NCBI GenBank assembly: GCA_964468435.1
Contig: CAYXVE010000039.1
Location: 1 to 49,388, forward strand
DNA length: 49,388 nucleotides
Source of the DNA: JBCCTX01 sp964468435
GTDB taxonomy: Bacteria; Bacteroidota; Bacteroidia; J057
Direction: 5' to 3'
Position 1 is the stretch's first letter; the number at the start of each line of letters is the position of its first letter. Below are positions 1 through 9,114 of this stretch, piece by piece. A model generated the notes under the pieces. The model was not told the origin of the DNA. It saw only the letters and a program-made list of their open reading frames with translations, and made no database searches. A program made the position numbers and the translations under genes.

Positions 1-63
1 CCGCCATCGACTAGGTAGCGTGTCCGCCATCGACTAGGTAGCGTTTCCGCCATCATTTAGGCG
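1..63. repeat. Tandem 23-bp repeat at the window edge
   Basis: Two near-identical 23-bp units (1-23 and 24-46, each starting CCGCCATCGACTAGGTAGCG) are followed by a third, degenerate unit from 47. They differ at one base near the end of the unit. The repeat sits at the contig edge, so it may belong to a longer array or to a mobile-element end that stopped assembly. No coding frame is evident. Confidence 0.75.
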
Positions 64-82
64 AGTGCCAGCATCCCTTAAG

Positions 83-120
83 CCCGCGCTCGTTTGCAAC
101 GGGTGCGGGCGATACAAACG
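83..120 (+). other. GC-rich interleaved inverted repeats before the first gene
   Basis: CCCGC at 83-87 can pair with GCGGG at 105-109, and CGTTTG at 91-96 can pair with CAAACG at 115-120. The two pairings interleave, which is pseudoknot geometry, or are alternatives. It could be a mobile-element end or a leader structure for the hydrolase gene at 195. With only one copy visible, chance is possible. Confidence 0.25.
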
Positions 121-194
121 GGAGAAATGATTTTCTCCTTCCAAAATCAAAATTACCCTGTAACTTTCAGTCAGAATCAACTAACTTTAATTAC

Positions 195-1427
195 ATGAAA
201 TATCTTTTATACTTTCTATTATTGACTTTTCCAGGGTATACCTTTTCACAACTGGCGGACTGTGGTACGATCCGATATGACGAAAATGTCTTCGATGCGC
301 TTGATTCAACCAAAGCAGTTAAATTTGGGGAAAATACCTTTGACGATGGCGAAACCCGTGATTTGCTCATGGATATCTACGAACCTGCTAATGACACAGC
401 CCTTAACCGCCCTTTGGTGATGCTGGCCTTTGGAGGAAGCTTTACCATGGGTGCAAGGGAAGACCTGGCGGAACTGGCAAGACGCTTTGCTCGAAAGGGA
501 TACGTTGCTGCTACCATTGATTACCGTATTTTCAGTACGATCGCCACCATCACCGACTCATCTCAGGCAGTAGACCTGATCCTAAAGACAGTCAGTGATT
601 ATAAGGCTGCTATCAGGTTTTTCAGGGAAAATGCCAGTGGGGACAATACTTATGGGATAGATCCCAATTTGATATTCATCGGCGGTACTTCCGCAGGTGC
701 CATCGTCGCTGTACATACGGCCTATTTGGATTCTACTGACGAGGTCACAGAGGTGTATCGCAATGTTGTAGCAGGAAATGGGGGATGGGAAGGCAACAGC
801 AGTGAGAATACCAATGTCTCCTCAGAAGTAGCAGGTGTGCTGAATTATACAGGTGCATTAAATGATGCCAACTGGATCGACGCAGAGGATCCTCCGCTGT
901 TCAGTGTTCATGACGAACAGGATATCATCGTTCCCTATGGTTCTAGAAGGGTATTTGCCTCTCTGGCGGTAACGATCCATTTCGATGGTAGCTTTGTGAT
1001 GACGCAAAAAGCTCAAGAATCAGACCTTGCTACTGAATTGATCACAGTCCCTGGAAGCAATAGCCATGTGAGCTATTTCCTGGAGCAGGATATCATCGGC
1101 GAAGATTCTGTGATCAATGCTTCGGCAAGATTTATGAAGAATATTATTTGCGGTACTTCCGTGTATCGTGCTGGTCATGTTACAGCAAATTTCTCCGTTT
1201 ATCCCAATCCGGTTACAGACCATCTTTTCATTGATGCCAGCCATGTTCCAGGAAGGATTAATGTTTCCCTTAGGGATTTGATGGGCAGAGAAATCCTTAA
1301 CAACAGCCTGGAAGGTGGGGGGATCAGGCGATTGACCACAAGCGAAGTGCCTCATGGATGGTATGTGTTGGAAGTGAAAAATGAAAAAAACAGACCCATT
1401 GTTGTAAAAATTCTGGTTCAACGCTAG
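195..1427 (+). CDS. Secreted alpha/beta-hydrolase with T9SS C-terminal sorting domain
   Basis: The N-terminus is a signal peptide (about residues 1-19, ending near TFSQ). The middle is an alpha/beta-hydrolase of the esterase/BD-FAE type: an oxyanion-region LAFGGSF near residue 78 and the nucleophile elbow GTSAG with Ser166. A likely acid (VHDEQD) and a likely histidine (SNSHVSYF) follow further on. The last ~75 residues (from VYPNP) match the type A sorting domain that sends proteins through the type IX secretion system, so the enzyme is probably released or anchored at the cell surface. The substrate is unknown; a carboxylester is the best guess. The ATG at 195 is preceded by an AT-rich leader without a clear Shine-Dalgarno site, as usual in Bacteroidota. 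Confidence 0.88.
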   Translation: MKYLLYFLLLTFPGYTFSQLADCGTIRYDENVFDALDSTKAVKFGENTFDDGETRDLLMDIYEPANDTALNRPLVMLAFGGSFTMGAREDLAELARRFARKGYVAATIDYRIFSTIATITDSSQAVDLILKTVSDYKAAIRFFRENASGDNTYGIDPNLIFIGGTSAGAIVAVHTAYLDSTDEVTEVYRNVVAGNGGWEGNSSENTNVSSEVAGVLNYTGALNDANWIDAEDPPLFSVHDEQDIIVPYGSRRVFASLAVTIHFDGSFVMTQKAQESDLATELITVPGSNSHVSYFLEQDIIGEDSVINASARFMKNIICGTSVYRAGHVTANFSVYPNPVTDHLFIDASHVPGRINVSLRDLMGREILNNSLEGGGIRRLTTSEVPHGWYVLEVKNEKNRPIVVKILVQR

Positions 1428-1518
1428 AAAATGCGCTCCCGTAATAATTACCTAATAAACATATGTGATATTTAACCAAAGTTTCCAAACACTCAACACA
1501 AAATTATATTCCTAACAG

Positions 1519-2946
1519 ATGAAGCGTAGAAAATTTATCAAGCAGAGTGGGTTAATCAGCGCGGGTTTTCTAAGCCTGCAAGCTTATGTCTCAGGTTGCG
1601 GGCCAACAGGTTCTGCCAATGGCTCAAAAGATGTGGTTTTTGCCTCTTTTCCAGAAAAATTGAGCGAAGGATACGGCCCTTTACTGGAAGACCCTGAAGG
1701 TATTCTGAGCCTTCCCCAGGGATTTTCCTACAAAATTATCTCCCGTCAGGGTGATATGATGGTAGATGGCTTCCTGGTTCCTGGTAAAGCAGATGGGATG
1801 GCTACCTTTGCAGTTCCTGATGGAAGAGTTATCATCATACGCAACCATGAAATTTCTCCCAATGACCTAGCTAGTGGCCCTTTTGGTGAGGATATGAGAT
1901 TGCTGGATCAGATCAGCAGTGATAAGCTTTATGACTATGGTCGTGGCGTATTGCCCTGCATGGGTGGTACTACCACAGTGATTTACAACCCTACTACTGG
2001 ACTGGTAGAGTCTGAGTATCTGAGCCTTGCGGGTACCATTCGCAACTGTGCAGGTGGCCCTACTCCCTGGGGTAGCTGGATTACTTGTGAAGAGAATACT
2101 TCCAATGCTGATGATAAGCTGGAAAAAAATCACGGATTTAATTTCGAAGTACCCTCAAGTCTGGAGCCTACACTCTTTGATCCCATTCCTTTGACAGATA
2201 TGGGCCGATTCAACCACGAAGCGGTATGCGTTGAACCTAACACAGGGGTTGTTTATCAGACGGAAGATAGAGGAGATGGATTGATATACAGATTTCTACC
2301 CAATGTACCCGGAGAACTACACAAAGGTGGTAGACTTCAGGTACTAGCACTTAAGGGAATGAAGAGCTTCGATACCCGAAACTGGGAGGAATTGGGAACG
2401 GAGCAGATGGGAATTAGAAAACCCTATGAAGTAGAATGGCTGGACATAGATGGTGTCGAAGCTCCTGAAGATGATCTTCGCCTCAGAGGTTTTGAACAAG
2501 GTGCTGCACGCTTTGCCAGAGGTGAAGGGATGTGGTATGGAAATGATGAGGTGTATTTTGCCTGTACCAATGGGGGATTCAAACAACATGGTCAGATTTT
2601 CCGGTATATCCCTAGTCCCAGCGAAGGTCAACCTCATGAACAGGATCAACCGGGTACCCTAGAGGTCTTTGTAGAGCCCAACAATACAGACATCGTAGAG
2701 AGCTGTGATAACCTGACAGTAGCTGCCAACGGTGACCTGGTGATCTGCGAAGATAAATCTACACCTCGGATTATAGGTGTGACACCTGCTGGAGATATGT
2801 ATCATATTGCGAAAAATGTCGGATACAAATCAGAATTTGCTGGAGCCACGTTCTCTCCCGATGGTCAGGTGTTGTTTGTCAATATTCAAGGCCCTGGGCT
2901 TACCCTAGCTATAACAGGACCCTGGGGAGAAAGAGTTATTGCTTAG
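1519..2946 (+). CDS. PhoX-like (DUF839) exported protein
   Basis: 475 residues. The N-terminus (MKRRKFIKQSG, then a hydrophobic stretch) looks like a twin-arginine signal, and a Cys near residue 27 (YVSGCG) could be a lipobox. The body has the DUF839/PhoX signature GGPTPWGSWITCEEN around residue 180, where PhoX phosphatases coordinate Ca2+ and Fe3+. It also has typical repeats of the beta-propeller (RFNHEAVCVEP, QTEDRGDGLIYRF, ESCDNLTVA). It is probably a periplasmic or lipid-anchored phosphatase-like enzyme. Not every DUF839 protein is a proven phosphatase, so the reaction is inferred. A strong hairpin terminator follows at 3008. Confidence 0.85.
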   Translation: MKRRKFIKQSGLISAGFLSLQAYVSGCGPTGSANGSKDVVFASFPEKLSEGYGPLLEDPEGILSLPQGFSYKIISRQGDMMVDGFLVPGKADGMATFAVPDGRVIIIRNHEISPNDLASGPFGEDMRLLDQISSDKLYDYGRGVLPCMGGTTTVIYNPTTGLVESEYLSLAGTIRNCAGGPTPWGSWITCEENTSNADDKLEKNHGFNFEVPSSLEPTLFDPIPLTDMGRFNHEAVCVEPNTGVVYQTEDRGDGLIYRFLPNVPGELHKGGRLQVLALKGMKSFDTRNWEELGTEQMGIRKPYEVEWLDIDGVEAPEDDLRLRGFEQGAARFARGEGMWYGNDEVYFACTNGGFKQHGQIFRYIPSPSEGQPHEQDQPGTLEVFVEPNNTDIVESCDNLTVAANGDLVICEDKSTPRIIGVTPAGDMYHIAKNVGYKSEFAGATFSPDGQVLFVNIQGPGLTLAITGPWGERVIA

Positions 2947-3007
2947 CTATATGGCTCAAGTTCGATGAACTAAGATAAACGAGAAAGTGACTTGGCTTTA
3001 TTCTGGT

Positions 3008-3055
3008 AAAGGTTGAAAATCATCCGAAATATGACTGTGGTTTTCAACCTTTTCT
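3008..3055 (+). terminator. Rho-independent-like terminator after the PhoX-like gene
   Basis: A perfect 12-bp inverted repeat, AAAGGTTGAAAA at 3008-3019 and TTTTCAACCTTT at 3041-3052, has a 21-nt loop and ends in T-rich sequence. It separates the PhoX-like gene from the menaquinone operon. Confidence 0.7.
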
Positions 3056-3201
3056 TTCCTCTTGCTATTTTCAAGGGTAAAACATTAATCAGGGCGAATT
3101 TCCTGAACCGTAGCGTATAAACTACGTTATATTCCTAGAATTCTTTCAAATATTTCTGAAATCTTTGATAGATAATTCATGGAAAACGTTAATATTTGTA
3201 C

Positions 3202-4317
3202 ATGCCTAGTATATCAGTAGATACAAGTACTGCACTAACATATATATATCATCAATGTCTCAGGCAGAATTGGGCTTTTGCTTCTTTTCGCCTTCCAGGC
3301 CACTATGAGCCTTCTACTTATATTCAACAGAAACCTGATTCTGCCGTATTTCAGGGATTCCCAGAAAAAAACGGCTTTGTATTTGCGCCATTTGATCCAA
3401 CAGGAAAACACAAACGCATTGGAGTGATCCCGGATCTCATTATCAAAGGCTGGCAGCACGAGGATGTCAATAACCTGTTTCCCTATTCGCTAAACGGATA
3501 CAAGCTCAAACTGAAATCTTATGTTTATCCCGGAATTCATAAAGCTACCTATCTCAACCGGATCGAACGGCTGGTCAGACTTATAGGTGCTGAAGAGGAT
3601 CTGCAAAAAGTGGTACTATCAAGGCCCATACACCTTGAGTTGAATCACAAACTCGATATATATGAGATATACTACCAGTTGTCTAGGGTATATCCTGATG
3701 CTTTTGTATATGTTTTTTACCATCCCGCTTCGGGACTTTGGATAGGTGCTACACCTGAACGCCTCATACGTATCAATCAAAGACAGGCCGAAATAGTATC
3801 GCTGGCGGGTACGCAGGTGTCAGGAGATCAGAAGCTGTGGAGAAATAAGGAAAACCACGAGCAGGCAATTGTTACGAAGTATATACAGGAAATACTCCAC
3901 AAATACCATGCGAGTGATATACGCTTATCTGGTCCATACACCTGTAATGCCGGTAGTGTACAACATCTGAAAACAGAGTTATCTGCTTACATACCCGATC
4001 AAAATACTATACAATCATTAATCGAAGATCTGCATCCTACTCCTGCCGTTTGTGGATATCCTCAATCCGCCGCGTTGGAATGGATCAGACAGGAAGAGGG
4101 ATATGACCGGAGCTATTACACCGGATATTTAGGGGTATTTGAGGGTACTGATCGTATGGATCTTTATGTGAACCTGCGTTGTATGCAATTGTTTGACAAG
4201 GCTGTGGCCTTGTACGTGGGAGGCGGCATCACACGTGAGTCCCAACCTCAGGAGGAATGGGATGAGACAGAGGAGAAGTCAAAAACATTGCTATCAGTCC
4301 TGGAAAATTTTCTCTAG
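3202..4317 (+). CDS. menF: Isochorismate synthase MenF
   Basis: This enzyme converts chorismate to isochorismate, the first committed step of menaquinone synthesis. The C-terminal half has the chorismate-binding signatures ATPERLIRI, LAGT, HPTPAVCGYP, YYTGYLG and GGGITRESQPQEEWDETEEK, the last including the Mg2+-binding glutamates. About 371 residues is at the short end for the family. The frame is open from a TTG at 3196, but the ATG at 3202 is the more likely start. It is first in an operon whose next gene is menD, 54 bp downstream, and the context favours menaquinone over siderophore synthesis. Confidence 0.93.
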   Translation: MPSISVDTSTALTYIYHQCLRQNWAFASFRLPGHYEPSTYIQQKPDSAVFQGFPEKNGFVFAPFDPTGKHKRIGVIPDLIIKGWQHEDVNNLFPYSLNGYKLKLKSYVYPGIHKATYLNRIERLVRLIGAEEDLQKVVLSRPIHLELNHKLDIYEIYYQLSRVYPDAFVYVFYHPASGLWIGATPERLIRINQRQAEIVSLAGTQVSGDQKLWRNKENHEQAIVTKYIQEILHKYHASDIRLSGPYTCNAGSVQHLKTELSAYIPDQNTIQSLIEDLHPTPAVCGYPQSAALEWIRQEEGYDRSYYTGYLGVFEGTDRMDLYVNLRCMQLFDKAVALYVGGGITRESQPQEEWDETEEKSKTLLSVLENFL

Positions 4318-4371
4318 GCTTTGTAAAGCCGTCTTTCAGAAATACTTTTACAGGCTTAAAGGGAGTGCTTT

Positions 4372-6075
4372 ATGGGTATAATTCAGTCTGATAAGCGTAT
4401 TATCCAGAATCTGGTAATTTTATGTGTGAAACAGGGTATACAGTCGGTAATCATTACACCTGGTTCGAGGAATGCACCGCTGGCTATATCATTCCATGAG
4501 TATTCGAATGTAGATTGCCTAAGTATAGCAGATGAACGCAGTGCTGCGTTTTTTGCATTGGGACTTTCTTGTGCTTCGGAAAAGCCTGTCGCGCTCTGCT
4601 GTACTTCTGGTACAGCTTTGCTGAATTACTATCCCGCTGTAACGGAAGCTTTTTACCAAAGGATACCTTTACTAATACTTTCTGCCGATCGTTCTCCTGA
4701 AAAAATCGATCAGCAGGATGGACAGACCATTCGTCAGGTTTCTTCCCTAGATCAACACGTGCGTAGATCTGTAAGTTTAACCCTGGATCAAGGCGATGAA
4801 AAATGGATAGCTTACAACCGCCGGTTGATCAGTGATGCGTTGATCAGTCTGTCATTTCCCATAACTGGTCCCGTACATATCAACATTCCCCTGCGTGAAC
4901 CGCTCTATGAAGTCGTAGAAATGGAGGATTATGAGGTAAAACCGCTCAGGTTATTTTCTGCTCCTGCTCAACTCGAACAGGCTCAATGGGATCAATTGGC
5001 TCAAATATGGGACAAGGCGAACCGGGTGATGATTCTCATGGGGATGGATGTCCCAGATATACACAAAGACCGGGCGTGTGAAGGACTGGAAACTTTTGGT
5101 CAGGTAGTCGTTTTTTCTGAAACTACTTCTAACCTGACCCAAGGAGGAGATGTACACATAGACAGGGTGCTGGCTTCTATCTCTGAAGACGAATTTGAAG
5201 CACTATGCCCTGACTTGATTATCACTACTGGAGGAGGGTTGATCTCCAAAAAGATCAAGCAATGGCTCAGAAAATACACTCCAGCACACCACTGGCATGT
5301 CAATGAAGGTGGAGAGATCGTAGATACCTATCAGGTACTATCAGCCGTTGTCGATATGCATCCTGGCAGGTTTCTTGAAGTACTGGCACAAAAGATGAAG
5401 CCTAGACAATCGTTGTATAAAATCAGTTGGGCAGAACTGGAGATGAAGGCAGCTTACAGACACCAGGAGTTTTTAAAGAAATGTCCGTTTTCAGATTTGA
5501 AAGTCTTTTCTATTTTGGAAACAGAGAGTCAGGCCTATGAGTATGACCTGCATGTAGGCAATAGTTCTGCTGTCAGGTATCTACAGCTATTTGACTTTCC
5601 GCAAGTGAGATATCACCACTGCAACCGAGGTACTAGCGGTATAGATGGATCTTCTTCTACAGCAGTAGGTTATGCTTATCATACAGGTGTATTGACCCTG
5701 TTGATCACAGGTGATGTGAGCTTTTTTTACGATGTCAATGCCTGGTGGAATAATTATCTCTCACCCCATCTTAGGGTGATTATGATTAATAATGGAGGCG
5801 GAAATATTTTCCGGCTCATAGACGGACCATCTCGGGGAGGAGCACTGGACCCCTTTCAGGAAACCCCTCATAGACTCACTTCGGAAGGAATTTGCAGAAC
5901 TTTTAATCTTTCTTATAGTTTTGTGGACAATGAATCGGATTTTAAGGCCTCGCTAACACACTTTTTTGAAACTTCAGAGCGTCCGAAGTTATTGGAAGTT
6001 AAAACGCCAGGATTGGAGAATCCGAAAATCTGGAAATCATATTTTAACTATCTTACACATGGCAACACAACGTAA
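4372..6075 (+). CDS. menD: SEPHCHC synthase MenD
   Basis: MenD is the thiamine-diphosphate enzyme that adds a 2-oxoglutarate-derived semialdehyde to isochorismate. At 567 residues it has the family's length. Visible signatures are the N-terminal TPGSRNAPL and SIADERSAAFFALGL with the ThDP-activating Glu, CTSGTALLNYYPA, and the C-terminal cofactor motif GDVSFFYDVN followed by NNGGGNIF. GGGAG at 4361-4365 is a plausible ribosome-binding site for the ATG at 4372. The stop overlaps the menB start by 17 nt, so the two are probably translationally coupled. Confidence 0.96.
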   Translation: MGIIQSDKRIIQNLVILCVKQGIQSVIITPGSRNAPLAISFHEYSNVDCLSIADERSAAFFALGLSCASEKPVALCCTSGTALLNYYPAVTEAFYQRIPLLILSADRSPEKIDQQDGQTIRQVSSLDQHVRRSVSLTLDQGDEKWIAYNRRLISDALISLSFPITGPVHINIPLREPLYEVVEMEDYEVKPLRLFSAPAQLEQAQWDQLAQIWDKANRVMILMGMDVPDIHKDRACEGLETFGQVVVFSETTSNLTQGGDVHIDRVLASISEDEFEALCPDLIITTGGGLISKKIKQWLRKYTPAHHWHVNEGGEIVDTYQVLSAVVDMHPGRFLEVLAQKMKPRQSLYKISWAELEMKAAYRHQEFLKKCPFSDLKVFSILETESQAYEYDLHVGNSSAVRYLQLFDFPQVRYHHCNRGTSGIDGSSSTAVGYAYHTGVLTLLITGDVSFFYDVNAWWNNYLSPHLRVIMINNGGGNIFRLIDGPSRGGALDPFQETPHRLTSEGICRTFNLSYSFVDNESDFKASLTHFFETSERPKLLEVKTPGLENPKIWKSYFNYLTHGNTT

Positions 6076-6883
6076 CTGGGAACCTATCAAGGAATACAAG
6101 GATATCTTGTTTGAATACTTCGAAGGGATCGCCAAAATTACCATCAACCGCCCCCGGGTTTATAATGCTTTCAGGCCGGAGACCAATATAGAGATGATCG
6201 ATGCAGTCGATATCGCTCGCGAGCGGCAAGATATTGGAGTGGTTGTGCTTACAGGAACTGGAGATAAGGCTTTTTGCTCAGGTGGGGATCAAAATGTAAA
6301 GGGGATCGGAGGATACGTGGGAGAAGATGGTGTCCCAAGGTTGAATGTACTGGATCTACACAAGAGAATTCGCTCACTCCCCAAGCCTGTCATCGCAATG
6401 GTCAATGGATATGCTATAGGAGGAGGACATGTACTTCACGTAGTATGTGATCTTTCGATAGCATCAGAGAATGCTATTTTTGGTCAGACAGGGCCTAAGG
6501 TGGGAAGTTTTGATGCAGGCTTTGGTTCTTCATACCTCGCCAGGCATGTAGGGCAGAAAAAAGCCAGGGAAATCTGGTTCTTATGCCGTCAGTATAGTGC
6601 CCATGAGGCTGAAAAGATGGGTATGGTCAATACAGTTGTTCCTCTTGATCAACTCGAAGATGAGGTAGTGGACTGGTGCAAAACGATTATGCAACGCAGT
6701 CCACTGGCAATACGCATGATTAAGCGTGGATTGAATGCCGAACTCGACGGCCAAACCGGGATCATGGAATTTGCCGGTGATGCTACCTTAATGTATTACC
6801 TGATGGAGGAAGCCCAGGAAGGGAAAAATGCTTTTCTGGAAAAGCGTGATCCGGATTTTCAGAAGTATCCCAAATTCCCTTGA
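6059..6883 (+). CDS. menB: 1,4-dihydroxy-2-naphthoyl-CoA synthase MenB
   Basis: This crotonase-fold enzyme closes the naphthoquinone ring from o-succinylbenzoyl-CoA. Family motifs are NRPRVYNAFRPET, the oxyanion-hole FCSGGDQNVKG, GYAIGGGHVLHVVCDL and GQTGPKVGSFDAGFG. The start at ATG 6059 (MATQRNWEPIKEYKDI) gives 274 residues, the usual MenB length; the open frame begins earlier but only overlaps menD. Coupling to menD is suggested by the 17-nt overlap. Confidence 0.96.
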   Translation: MATQRNWEPIKEYKDILFEYFEGIAKITINRPRVYNAFRPETNIEMIDAVDIARERQDIGVVVLTGTGDKAFCSGGDQNVKGIGGYVGEDGVPRLNVLDLHKRIRSLPKPVIAMVNGYAIGGGHVLHVVCDLSIASENAIFGQTGPKVGSFDAGFGSSYLARHVGQKKAREIWFLCRQYSAHEAEKMGMVNTVVPLDQLEDEVVDWCKTIMQRSPLAIRMIKRGLNAELDGQTGIMEFAGDATLMYYLMEEAQEGKNAFLEKRDPDFQKYPKFP

Positions 6884-7007
6884 GAATTGTACATATTTCT
6901 AATATACCTGCATTTATTCACATATTTTGATGTTAGAAGATAACATTATAGCATTCAATTGACCAAGGACATTTGAATTATTAGCTTGCTAATTGAGATT
7001 TATCTAC

Positions 7008-7907
7008 ATGAATAAAACCCGTGTTTGGATTGAGGCTTTCAGATTGAGAACACTACCGTTGGCTTTGTCGTGCATTTTGCTAGGCAATTTACTGGCTATT
7101 AGCCATGGTTACTTCAAGGTTTGGGTCTTGATCCTATCCATCACTACTACGTTATTTATCCAGATTCTTTCCAACCTTGCCAATGACTATGGAGATGGTG
7201 TCAAAGGGACAGATAACGAGCGTATTGGACCTCGAAGAGCTGTACAAAGTGGCATGATCAGTTCCAGCGAAATGCGTACCGGGATGATTATTTTCACGAT
7301 CCTTACATTGGTATCTGGCGTAGCACTTACCAGGACTGGCACTCGTGATTTATCATTTGATTATCTGCTTTTCTTTATTGTCCTGGGGATCGTAGCCATT
7401 GTTGCAGCTATCAAATATACAGTGGGAAAAAGTGCCTATGGCTACTACGGTTTGGGAGATCTGTTTGTATTTATATTTTTCGGCATTGTGGGTGTGGGAG
7501 GATCATATTTTCTGCAGGCAAACACGATCAACTGGCAGATTTTACTTCCTGCATCGTCAATAGGTATGCTCAGTGTGGGCGTACTCAATCTGAATAACAT
7601 GCGGGATATTGTTACAGACTTTAAAGCAGGTAAACATACGCTTGTCGTCAAAATGGGATTGAGTAATGCCAAACGCTATCATGGTATATTGCTGTTGGGA
7701 GCTGTGGTACTGGCATTGATATATGTAGAACTCAATCCTGGTTCACCCTGGAAATGGATATTTATAGTCAGTATTTTACCAATTTTTATCAATATTCGAA
7801 AAGTGTTGCGGATTCACGAACCCCGGTCATTTGATCCTTTACTCAAGCAACTTGCAATTGGTACTTTGTTGTTTTCCCTTACATTTGGAATCGGGCAAAT
7901 TATATGA
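7008..7907 (+). CDS. menA: 1,4-dihydroxy-2-naphthoate polyprenyltransferase MenA
   Basis: MenA is a UbiA-superfamily membrane enzyme that prenylates dihydroxynaphthoate. It has about eight or nine hydrophobic helices, the first Asp-rich motif NDYGDGVKGTDN and the second, NMRDIVTDFKAGKHTL, which bind Mg2+-prenyl diphosphate. The ATG at 7008 (MNKTRVWIEAFRLRTLP) is the standard MenA beginning; a TTG at 6993 is open but less likely. It is 124 bp downstream of menB and 157 bp upstream of menC, so internal promoters are possible. Confidence 0.95.
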   Translation: MNKTRVWIEAFRLRTLPLALSCILLGNLLAISHGYFKVWVLILSITTTLFIQILSNLANDYGDGVKGTDNERIGPRRAVQSGMISSSEMRTGMIIFTILTLVSGVALTRTGTRDLSFDYLLFFIVLGIVAIVAAIKYTVGKSAYGYYGLGDLFVFIFFGIVGVGGSYFLQANTINWQILLPASSIGMLSVGVLNLNNMRDIVTDFKAGKHTLVVKMGLSNAKRYHGILLLGAVVLALIYVELNPGSPWKWIFIVSILPIFINIRKVLRIHEPRSFDPLLKQLAIGTLLFSLTFGIGQII

Positions 7908-8064
7908 GTAAAATAGCAGAAAAACTTGACCACACAGCCTGGCGCAGGTATTCTATGTGGAAATATTGATGAATTTTTACTGCAATTGCTGAGTTGTACG
8001 GGATATTTTGCACATACCCATTTGAGAAGTCAGGTCAGAACTTAGCATCAATTGATTGAGAAAC

Positions 8065-9114
8065 ATGAATATATCCTGGAATCAATATTCGTTGATATTT
8101 AAACAGCCCAGTGGGACTTCCCGGGGGGTAATGGTAGCGAAGGATTCTTATTTTTTGGTATTAAATGATAAAGGGAAACAGGCTATCGGAGAATGTGGCA
8201 TACTGAAGGGTTTGAGTTGGGATGATCGTCCAGATTATGAACAAAAGCTTGAACAGGTATGTCAGGAGATTGGGGATGGAAAAGACTGGAAAAGTCTCTA
8301 CGATGAGCTATCTGAATGGCCGTCGATTCAGGGTGGATTGGAAATGGCATTCTTAGACCTACATGCCCGCGAACCTTTTATCCTGTATCCCTCGGCATTT
8401 ACGGATGGCACAGATCGGCAGAAGATCAATGGTTTAATCTGGATGGGTGATAGGGAGTTTATGCTGAAACAGGTAAAAGAACGGTTGGAGCAAGGGTTTG
8501 ACTGTATAAAAATGAAAATTGGAGCCATTGATTTTGAGGAGGAGCTTAACATTCTGAAGGCTATCAGAAAGGATTACAATGCACAGGATATCGAGCTGAG
8601 GGTAGATGCCAATGGCGCTTTTCATCCGGATGAAGCTCTGGAAAAGCTGAAACGCCTGTCGGAATATGAGCTGAATTCTATTGAGCAACCTATTAAGCCT
8701 CGTCAGTGGGATGTAATGGCAAGCCTTTGTGAGCACTCTCCTATCCCCATAGCCCTGGATGAGGAGCTGATAGGTATTGTGCAGGAGGCTGACAAGCAGA
8801 AAGTCTTACAACATATACAACCTCAGTATATCATTCTCAAGCCTAGCTTGATCGGCGGGTTTGCGGGTAGTGAATCCTGGATCAGGCTTGCTGGCGACCT
8901 GAATTTTAACTGGTGGGTCACATCTGCGCTTGAAAGCAATATCGGTCTGAATGCCATTGCACAATGGACTTATACCCTAGGCAATTCCATGCCGCAAGGT
9001 CTGGGCACAGGTAGCCTTTACACCAATAATTTTCTCTCTCCCCTATATATCCGGTCAGGTCAGATCGGGTATGACCCTCAGAATACATGGGAGGTTCAAT
9101 TTCCTAAAAACTAA
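8065..9114 (+). CDS. menC: o-Succinylbenzoate synthase MenC
   Basis: This enolase-superfamily enzyme dehydrates SHCHC to o-succinylbenzoate. The catalytic framework is visible in order: KMKIG (KxK), RVDANGAF, SIEQP, ALDEELIG and LKPSLIGGF, that is the acid/base lysines and the three metal ligands. The start is taken at ATG 8065, nine bases after the first open TTG codon. The stop codon ends directly before the menE ATG at 9115, so the two genes are probably cotranslated. Confidence 0.94.
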   Translation: MNISWNQYSLIFKQPSGTSRGVMVAKDSYFLVLNDKGKQAIGECGILKGLSWDDRPDYEQKLEQVCQEIGDGKDWKSLYDELSEWPSIQGGLEMAFLDLHAREPFILYPSAFTDGTDRQKINGLIWMGDREFMLKQVKERLEQGFDCIKMKIGAIDFEEELNILKAIRKDYNAQDIELRVDANGAFHPDEALEKLKRLSEYELNSIEQPIKPRQWDVMASLCEHSPIPIALDEELIGIVQEADKQKVLQHIQPQYIILKPSLIGGFAGSESWIRLAGDLNFNWWVTSALESNIGLNAIAQWTYTLGNSMPQGLGTGSLYTNNFLSPLYIRSGQIGYDPQNTWEVQFPKN